Source: Actinomycetota bacterium (GTDB lineage: Bacteria > Actinomycetota > Thermoleophilia > Solirubrobacterales > Solirubrobacteraceae). From it: a DNA stretch of 5,038 bases. Shown here one piece after another: positions 1 through 5,038 of this stretch (its first letter is position 1; every line of letters starts with the position of its first letter). The translations under genes and the position numbers were made by a program. The notes under the pieces are model-generated. The model was given only the letters and a program-made list of their open reading frames with translations. It did no database searches and had not been told where the DNA came from. The stretch spans positions 1 to 5,038 of the forward strand of contig WLNV01000140.1 of assembly GCA_009699615.1 (NCBI GenBank), read 5' to 3'.

Positions 1-953
<953 letters not shown>

Positions 954-959
954 GGGGAG

Positions 960-965
960 ATGGTA
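960..965 (-). promoter_or_regulatory. -10 element of the ABC-F gene (TACCAT), leaderless
   Basis: On the minus strand TACCAT (965 to 960) is followed by exactly 6 nt (CTCCCC) and then the GTG start at 953. With the last T as -7, +1 falls on the G of the start codon, so the mRNA would be leaderless. The upstream CTCCCC has no Shine-Dalgarno character, which agrees with this. I see no convincing -35; the place where it would sit lies inside the signal-peptide codons of the divergent gene. The call rests on the TANNNT pattern and its spacing only. Confidence 0.6.
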
Positions 966-969
966 CGGT
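964..969 (+). promoter_or_regulatory. -10 element of the hydrolase gene (TACGGT), divergent and overlapping
   Basis: TACGGT is followed by 8 nt and then ATG at 978, putting +1 at about 976-978 and giving a leaderless or nearly leaderless transcript. GTGATA at 940-945 matches TTGACA at 4 of 6 positions with an 18-bp spacer and is a possible -35. The TA at 964-965 is also the TA of the opposing -10. An alternative is a GATAGT -10 at 942-947, which would give a short leader beginning near the GGGGAG at 954-959. Confidence 0.5.
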
Positions 970-977
970 GCCGCGAT

Positions 978-2384
978 ATGCGCAATCTCAAGACGTTCTC
1001 AGCCCTGGCCACCGCTGCCCTCAGCCTGACGCTCGCGGCGTCGGCTGGAGCGGCCGCTCCGACCGTCGTCAAGGTCGGCTCGCTGCCCGGCACGCCAGCC
1101 AAGTACAACAAGGTCTTCATCACCAAGTACGGGCCGAGCAGCGCAAAGAAAGTGCTGCTGCTGATCCCAGGCACTAATGGTGGAGCTGAGAACTTCGCGC
1201 TCGTTGGCGCCGAGCTGGCAAAGAAGGTCCCTGGCCTTCAGGTCTGGGCAATGGATCGCCGCGAGCAGGCACTCGAGGACAACTCGATGATGCAGAAGGT
1301 GCTGGCCAACAAGGCAACGGCCCAGCAGGCGCTCGATTACTACCTCGGCTGGGTTCTCAACCCCACACAGAAGGAGAAGTTCACGCCGAAGCAGGCGAAA
1401 GATTTCAAGTTCATGAAGGACTGGGGCATGAAGATGCAGCTCGAGGATGCCCGAGCCGTGATCCTTCAGGCCAAGAAGCAGGGCAAGACAGTGATCCTCG
1501 GTGGCCACTCGCTCGGCGCCTCGATGGCCGCCGCTTATGCCGCTTGGGATTTCAACGGCAAGCCCGGTTACAAGGACATCGCCGGGATCGTCGCGATCGA
1601 CGGCGGGTTGGCCGGAACCTTCGACGCGACCGACACCGCGGATGGCGCGCGCGCCAACCTCGCGAAGCTCGACGTGACAGCGAGCAACCCCGATGGACCG
1701 TGGGCCAACCTTCTGGGCCTCTCGGGATTCGCGTGGGCGACCGGACCGTTCGCGCAGATCGGCTCGCTGGCGGCTTTGAAGGCCCCGAACGCGCTTTCGG
1801 TGCTGGCATCCTTCCCACTGCTTCCCTCGTATCTGAAGGCCGATGTGCCAACAACCAATGAGGGCGCGCTCGGCTTCGCCTTCGACAACGACACTTCGCC
1901 GGCAGCGCTCTCGCTGATTCAGGTTCGCGCCGGCCACTTGGCCACCAGCGGCGATCCGCGCGGCTGGCAGAACAGCGAGGTAACGCCGATACAGAACGTC
2001 GCCAAGGGCTTCAGCGGCGACAAGTACGGCACCAACAGCGTTGACTGGTACTACCCGTTGCGGCTCAACGTTGACACCAACGGCGCCAGCTCAATGGATC
2101 GCAACAGCCCGGCCGCCAAGGTGCTCGGGCTACGGGTATGGCACATCAAGGACGTCAACATTCCCTACTACGCCTTCCAGACCTCGCTTACGGGAACCAG
2201 GGACGGCGTCGTCAACGGCGCGAAGACCTTTGCGGCACGCTCAAAGGTCCCGAAGGGCGGCCTCGTAATCGTCGACGGCAAGGCGACGACGAGCCATCTT
2301 GATCCGCTGCTGGCAGCCCCGGCAACGAACGATTTCCTCAAGACGGTAATCCCGTTCCTGAAGTCGAAGATCAAGACCCGTTGA
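978..2384 (+). CDS. secreted alpha/beta-hydrolase-fold protein, substrate unknown
   Basis: This 468-residue protein starts with a Sec signal peptide: a short basic end (MRNLK), a hydrophobic core, and a likely cleavage after A25 (AGA/A). The mature part shows alpha/beta-hydrolase landmarks. The chain runs from a hydrophobic strand into PGTNGG (64-69, probable oxyanion loop). The nucleophile elbow is GHSLG with Ser178. A late Asp candidate is D409 (TRDGVV), and a candidate catalytic His is H440 (TSHLDP). The roughly 230 residues between Ser and Asp are longer than in a minimal fold, so a lid or cap insertion is likely. The product is probably an exported esterase, lipase or related serine hydrolase. 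I do not recognise a named family and the substrate is unknown. The start at 978 is preferred over the in-frame ATG at 960 because it gives a normal signal-peptide N-terminus and fits the TACGGT -10; from 960, MVRCRD would be added and would overlap the promoter. It diverges from the ABC-F gene, and the next gene starts 20 nt after its stop. Confidence 0.85.
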   Translation: MRNLKTFSALATAALSLTLAASAGAAAPTVVKVGSLPGTPAKYNKVFITKYGPSSAKKVLLLIPGTNGGAENFALVGAELAKKVPGLQVWAMDRREQALEDNSMMQKVLANKATAQQALDYYLGWVLNPTQKEKFTPKQAKDFKFMKDWGMKMQLEDARAVILQAKKQGKTVILGGHSLGASMAAAYAAWDFNGKPGYKDIAGIVAIDGGLAGTFDATDTADGARANLAKLDVTASNPDGPWANLLGLSGFAWATGPFAQIGSLAALKAPNALSVLASFPLLPSYLKADVPTTNEGALGFAFDNDTSPAALSLIQVRAGHLATSGDPRGWQNSEVTPIQNVAKGFSGDKYGTNSVDWYYPLRLNVDTNGASSMDRNSPAAKVLGLRVWHIKDVNIPYYAFQTSLTGTRDGVVNGAKTFAARSKVPKGGLVIVDGKATTSHLDPLLAAPATNDFLKTVIPFLKSKIKTR

Positions 2385-2392
2385 GCATTCGA

Positions 2393-2398
2393 TAAGCT
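2393..2398 (+). promoter_or_regulatory. -10-like element (TAAGCT) before the small membrane-protein gene
   Basis: TAAGCT lies in the 20-nt gap after the hydrolase stop, with exactly 6 nt to the GTG at 2405, so +1 would be the start codon itself. No Shine-Dalgarno occurs in the gap, which supports leaderless initiation. No clear -35 is seen at 16-18 bp upstream, where the sequence is the hydrolase C-terminus. Read-through from the hydrolase promoter would also be possible. Confidence 0.5.
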
Positions 2399-2404
2399 TT
2401 CGGC

Positions 2405-2698
2405 GTGACCTTCCGAGTCCTCGCCGTACTCCCAGCTTCAGCCGTCAGCCTGCTGCTGCTTGCCCCGGCTGCGCTCGCCGCGACGCCGCAGGAGCCGATC
2501 AGCGGCGAAGGAACCTACGGTGCGGCCACCGACCGCGTTGTGACGATGACCGGCTTCATGGTGATCGCCTTCTTCCCGCTCTTCATCCTCTGCATGAGCC
2601 TGCTGCAATGGCGCCTCGAGAAGCGCAAAGAGGCTCGCAAAGACGCCGCCAAGCGTCTCAAGGCTGCAGCCGGCGACAGCTGGCAAGCCGGCTGGTAG
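2405..2698 (+). CDS. small single-span membrane protein with signal peptide, function unknown
   Basis: This 97-residue protein is not assigned to a family. Residues 1-25 form a signal sequence with one Arg, a Leu/Ala core and a probable ALA/A cleavage. A short polar segment of about 20 residues (26-44) would face outside. A hydrophobic membrane helix follows at about 45-67 and contains Pro58 and Cys63. The tail (70-97) is strongly basic and Lys/Arg/Ala-rich, probably helical and cytoplasmic by the positive-inside rule. The expected form is therefore a type I bitopic protein of about 72 residues after cleavage. If the first segment is not cleaved it would be a two-helix hairpin. The GTG start is supported by the complete signal peptide and by TAAGCT six bases upstream. 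The layout resembles small accessory subunits of membrane complexes, but nothing in the sequence names a partner. It is co-directional with the hydrolase (20 nt upstream) and the reductase (37 nt downstream). Confidence 0.75.
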   Translation: MTFRVLAVLPASAVSLLLLAPAALAATPQEPISGEGTYGAATDRVVTMTGFMVIAFFPLFILCMSLLQWRLEKRKEARKDAAKRLKAAAGDSWQAGW

Positions 2699-2723
2699 CG
2701 CTGCGAAGCATTACGCGCTCCGT

Positions 2724-2729
2724 TAGGCT
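2724..2729 (+). promoter_or_regulatory. -10 element (TAGGCT) of the acyl-CoA reductase gene, leaderless
   Basis: TAGGCT sits in the 37-nt gap, with exactly 6 nt to the ATG at 2736, so transcription would start at the A of the start codon. The 6-nt gap (CGCCTG) holds no Shine-Dalgarno. At the 17-bp spacing, 2701-2706 (CTGCGA) matches TTGACA at only 3 of 6 positions. The evidence is motif plus spacing, repeated at other genes of this window. Confidence 0.55.
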
Positions 2730-2735
2730 CGCCTG

Positions 2736-4721
2736 ATGACGACTTACCTCGTAACGGGCGCGACGGGATTCATCGGTAGCAACCTCACGCAGCGACTACT
2801 TGCGCGTGGCGGAACGGTTTACGCGATCGTGCGTGAAGGCTCGCGCGAGCGCTTTGAGGCGACAGCACAGCATTGGCCCGGCGGCGAGAAGCTCAAGGTC
2901 GTAAGCGGTGACCTGCTGGAGCCATCGATGGGCGTCACTGAGGAATGGGTCGCGGAGCATCGCGGCAAGATCGACCACGTCTTCCACCTCGCAGCGATCT
3001 ACGACATGACTGCCTCCGAGGCCCGCAATGAGGAGCTCAACACCGGCGGCACGGCACATCTGCTGGAGCTTGTTGCTCAGCTCCAACCAGGCAAGCTCCA
3101 CCACATCTCATCGGTCGCCGTCGCCGGCTCCTACGAAGGCGTCTTCACGGAGCAGATGTTCGACGAAGGCCAGCCGCTGCCGTCGCCCTACCACCGCACG
3201 AAGTTCGAATCGGAGAAGCTGGTGCGTGAGTTCAGCGCCGTGCCGTGGAGGATCTACCGCCCGGCCGTAGTGATCGGCGATTCACGGACCGGAAAGATCG
3301 ACAAGGTCGACGGGCCCTACTACTTCTTCAGCGCAATCCGCCGCGCCCGCAAGGTTCTCCCCTCGTGGCTGCCGCTGATCGGCCCTGAGATCGGTGAGAC
3401 GAACATCGTCCCGGTCGACTTCGTCGCCGACGCAATCGTCGAGATCGCGCACAAAGACGGCCTTGACGGCAGCGCCTTCCACCTCGCGTCGCCACAGATG
3501 ATCTCTTCGGCCGAAGCGCTGAACCTCTTCGCCAAGGCAGCCGACGCGCCGCACCTCGCGCTTCGCCTGCCGCCCGGCCCGCTTGACCCACTTGCGGCTC
3601 AAGCCAACGCGCTTGTTCGCTCGCTGCCCGGCGTGACAACGGTTGCCGAAACGGTGCTCGACGAGTTTGGAATTCCAACTGAGGTAATCGAGCACACAGG
3701 TTTCACCTGCTCGTTTGATACGACCCAGACCGACGCTGCGCTGGCCGGCAGCGGGATCGCGGTTCCTCCACTCGCCGACTACGCGCAGGAGATCTGGGAT
3801 TACTGGGAGAACCACCTCGACGCCGGTGGCTTCGCAAGCAGTTCGCTGCGCTCTGCGCTAAACGGGCGGACCGTTGTGATCACGGGCGGCTCCAGCGGCA
3901 TCGGCCGCTCGGCGGCTTTGGAGATCGCTGCAGCCGGCGGAACGCCGCTGCTGGTTGCGCGCTCGCTCGACAAGCTTGAAGAGGTCAAGACTGAGATCGA
4001 ACTGGCCGGCGGAAGCGCCTACTGCTATTCGGCCGATCTCTCCGACATGGAGTCGATCGACGAGCTTGTGACGACGATCCTCTCGCAGCATGCCTCGGTC
4101 GACATGATCGTCAACAATGCCGGTCGTTCGATCCGGCGCTCGCTCGCCAATAGCCTCGACCGCTTCCACGATTACGAACGGACGATGCAGCTCAACTACT
4201 TCGGCGCAATCCGACTCGTGATGGGCTTCATTCCGCACATGCAGCAGCGCCGCTTTGGTCACATCGTCAACGTCTCGTCGATCGGAGTTCAGGCCAGCCC
4301 GCCGCGCTTCGGTGCCTACGTGGCTTCAAAGGCCGCGCTTGACGCTTGGACGCGCGTCGTCAGCTCGGAGCTGATCGGCGACAACATCACCTTCACGACG
4401 ATCCACATGCCGCTCGTGCGCACGCCGATGATCGCGCCGACGAAGATGTACGACCACTTCCCGGCGATCTCACCGGACGAGGCTGGGTCGATGGTCTGTG
4501 ACGCGTTGCGTCGGAAGCCGAAGCAGATCAACACGAGGCTTGGGACGGTGGCTGAGGTTGGCTACGCGCTGGCGCCGAAGGTGCTCGACCAGATCCTCAA
4601 CGCTGCCTTCCGCGTATTCCCCGAGTCGGCGGCATCGTCCGGCCGCGACGCTGCACCGGAAAAGAAGGCCAGTATCGAGCAGATGGCGATGGCCAATCTG
4701 ATGAAGGGCGTGCACTGGTAA
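2736..4721 (+). CDS. bifunctional fatty acyl-CoA reductase-like protein (tandem extended SDR plus classical SDR)
   Basis: The 661 residues hold two Rossmann reductase domains. Domain 1 (about 1-365) is an extended SDR with TGATGFIG (7-14) for NAD(P), Ser126 in HISSVAVAG, and Tyr152-x3-Lys156. Domain 2 (about 376-630) is a classical SDR with TGGSSGIG (383-390), NNAG (460-463), Ser515 and Tyr528-x3-Lys532. Both catalytic triads are intact, so neither half looks decayed. Length and domain order match the bacterial fatty acyl-CoA reductases of the Marinobacter FACoAR (Maqu_2220) and mycobacterial AcrA1 (Rv3391) type. In that family the C-terminal, Acr1-like half is thought to reduce acyl-CoA to fatty aldehyde, and the N-terminal half to reduce aldehyde to fatty alcohol, both with NADPH. 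The likely role here is fatty alcohol or wax-ester supply. The protein ends in GVHW after a helical tail. The ATG at 2736 is well placed: it opens directly on the first nucleotide-binding strand and lies 6 nt after TAGGCT. Substrate chain length and cofactor choice are inferred. A different two-domain SDR acting on other lipids remains possible. Confidence 0.82.
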   Translation: MTTYLVTGATGFIGSNLTQRLLARGGTVYAIVREGSRERFEATAQHWPGGEKLKVVSGDLLEPSMGVTEEWVAEHRGKIDHVFHLAAIYDMTASEARNEELNTGGTAHLLELVAQLQPGKLHHISSVAVAGSYEGVFTEQMFDEGQPLPSPYHRTKFESEKLVREFSAVPWRIYRPAVVIGDSRTGKIDKVDGPYYFFSAIRRARKVLPSWLPLIGPEIGETNIVPVDFVADAIVEIAHKDGLDGSAFHLASPQMISSAEALNLFAKAADAPHLALRLPPGPLDPLAAQANALVRSLPGVTTVAETVLDEFGIPTEVIEHTGFTCSFDTTQTDAALAGSGIAVPPLADYAQEIWDYWENHLDAGGFASSSLRSALNGRTVVITGGSSGIGRSAALEIAAAGGTPLLVARSLDKLEEVKTEIELAGGSAYCYSADLSDMESIDELVTTILSQHASVDMIVNNAGRSIRRSLANSLDRFHDYERTMQLNYFGAIRLVMGFIPHMQQRRFGHIVNVSSIGVQASPPRFGAYVASKAALDAWTRVVSSELIGDNITFTTIHMPLVRTPMIAPTKMYDHFPAISPDEAGSMVCDALRRKPKQINTRLGTVAEVGYALAPKVLDQILNAAFRVFPESAASSGRDAAPEKKASIEQMAMANLMKGVHW

Positions 4722-4752
4722 ACCCCCGCGCGACTGGCTAGCATCTCTATTC

Positions 4753-4768
4753 CTGACTTTGTCGTCAG
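4753..4768 (+). promoter_or_regulatory. operator-like inverted repeat CTGAC-N6-GTCAG
   Basis: Two perfect 5-bp arms, CTGAC (4753-4757) and GTCAG (4764-4768), flank the 6-nt spacer TTTGTC. The repeat ends directly against the -10-like TAGCCT of the Rieske gene, a usual place for a dimeric repressor such as a TetR- or GntR-type regulator. No regulator gene is in the window. The short arms mean chance is a real alternative, and it is too weak and U-poor to be a terminator. Confidence 0.35.
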
Positions 4769-4774
4769 TAGCCT
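4769..4774 (+). promoter_or_regulatory. -10-like element (TAGCCT) of the Rieske oxygenase gene
   Basis: With TAGCCT as -10, +1 falls near 4781 and leaves a 19-nt leader that carries the Shine-Dalgarno. A second TANNNT, TAGCAT at 4739-4744, would start transcription near 4751 and put the inverted repeat inside the leader. Neither has a good -35. Confidence 0.35.
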
Positions 4775-4785
4775 GATGCGTTACC

Positions 4786-4791
4786 GAGGAG
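4786..4791 (+). promoter_or_regulatory. Shine-Dalgarno GAGGAG for the Rieske oxygenase gene
   Basis: GAGGAG lies 8 nt before the ATG at 4800 and decides this start over the in-frame ATG at 4776, which has no such site. It is the only well-placed Shine-Dalgarno at any of the five gene starts in the window. Confidence 0.75.
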
Positions 4792-4799
4792 TGAGAGAG

Positions 4800-5038
4800 A
4801 TGCCCGAAGTTGCCTTCCCCTTCACAGCAGCCGACTTAGAGCGCACCTGCACGCGCCTCTCCGAAGCAACGATGCTGCCCGGCAGCGCCTTCACCGACCC
4901 GTCGGTTCTTGACTGGGAGCAGAAGAACTTCTTTCAGTCCGGTTGGGTCTGCGTCGGCCATACCGGTCAGCTACGTGAGCGCGGCCAGTACATCTCAGCC
5001 CAAGTAGGCCCAACCAGCGTGCTCGTCGTTGCCGACGA
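4800..5038 (+). CDS. Rieske-type aromatic ring-hydroxylating oxygenase alpha subunit, N-terminal fragment
   Basis: The first 79 residues are visible and the gene runs off the window. They fit the start of Rieske non-heme iron oxygenase alpha subunits: a helical N-terminus, LPGSAFTDPSVLDWEQKNFF, then the aromatic GWVCVGHTGQL, a GQY segment, and VGPTSVLVVAD where the Rieske beta-sheet domain begins. In this family the Cys-x-His...Cys-x2-His 2Fe-2S motif follows shortly after this point, so it would lie outside the window and could not be seen. Such enzymes hydroxylate or demethylate aromatic or quaternary-amine substrates using electrons from a reductase partner; the substrate cannot be told here. 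The start is set by GAGGAG 8 nt upstream. An in-frame ATG at 4776 would add MRYRGVRE but overlaps the leader and lacks a ribosome site. It lies 78 nt after the acyl-CoA reductase, in the same direction but with its own leader, so it may be a separate transcription unit. Confidence 0.8.
   Translation, partial: MPEVAFPFTAADLERTCTRLSEATMLPGSAFTDPSVLDWEQKNFFQSGWVCVGHTGQLRERGQYISAQVGPTSVLVVAD

Noticed and set aside
960..977. Upstream ATG at 960 as the hydrolase start
   Set aside because: It adds MVRCRD before a normal signal peptide, lies inside the -10 overlap, and has GGGGAG directly against it with no usable spacing.
999..1937. 312-codon minus-strand open frame opposite the hydrolase
   Set aside because: Long antisense frames are expected in GC-rich genes. 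The product is Arg/Glu/Gly-rich without domains, while the plus strand encodes a signal peptide and a catalytic motif.
2697..2719. Inverted repeat AGCGC / GCGCT after the small membrane-protein gene as a terminator
   Set aside because: Only 5 bp of stem with a 13-nt loop and no T-run follows; the downstream arm lies just before the reductase -10.
3282..3815. 177-codon minus-strand open frame opposite the reductase, and other frames inside 2796-4744
   Set aside because: All overlap the 661-residue reductase, whose motifs cover both ends, and show only low-complexity Arg-rich products.
2731..4778. GCCTGATG shared at 2731-2738 and 4771-4778 as a regulatory repeat
   Set aside because: It is only 8 bases, the surroundings differ, and its position relative to the true start differs (start codon in one, leader in the other).
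4722..4799. Terminator after the reductase gene
   Set aside because: The CCCCCGCGCG stretch has no matching arm that forms a strong hairpin, and no T-run is present.

Overview
The window is GC-rich and densely packed with protein-coding genes, and no base run longer than about 80 nt lies outside a gene. It suggests a high-GC actinobacterium. Supporting signs are GC-rich codon choice, GTG starts, very short intergenic gaps, and start codons placed a fixed few bases after a TANNNT -10 motif (leaderless mRNAs). A Thermoleophilia/Solirubrobacterales-like lineage is a low-confidence guess; no rRNA or other marker is present to settle it.

Layout: (1) 1-953, minus strand, the N-terminal 317 residues of an ABC-F ATPase, a ribosome-associated translation factor, cut by the window edge. 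(2) 954-977, a 24-bp divergent intergenic region in which the -10 hexamers of the two opposing genes share one TA step. (3) 978-2384, plus strand, a secreted alpha/beta-hydrolase-fold protein of unknown substrate. (4) 2405-2698, a small protein with a signal peptide and one membrane segment. (5) 2736-4721, a 661-residue tandem SDR fusion resembling the bifunctional fatty acyl-CoA reductases (Marinobacter FACoAR, mycobacterial AcrA1 type). (6) 4800-5038, the start of a Rieske-type ring-hydroxylating oxygenase alpha subunit, cut by the window edge.

The four plus-strand genes are co-directional with gaps of 20, 37 and 78 nt, so read-through is possible. However, the hydrolase, the small protein and the reductase each have their own -10-like hexamer at leaderless distance. 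Only the Rieske gene has a conventional leader with a clear Shine-Dalgarno sequence. Functionally, the reductase points to fatty alcohol or wax-ester metabolism. A link to the hydrolase or to the Rieske oxygenase rests on proximity alone. The most unusual features are the compact shared-TA divergent promoter and the repeated -10/N6/start-codon layout. I saw no mobile element, tRNA, rRNA, CRISPR array or convincing terminator.
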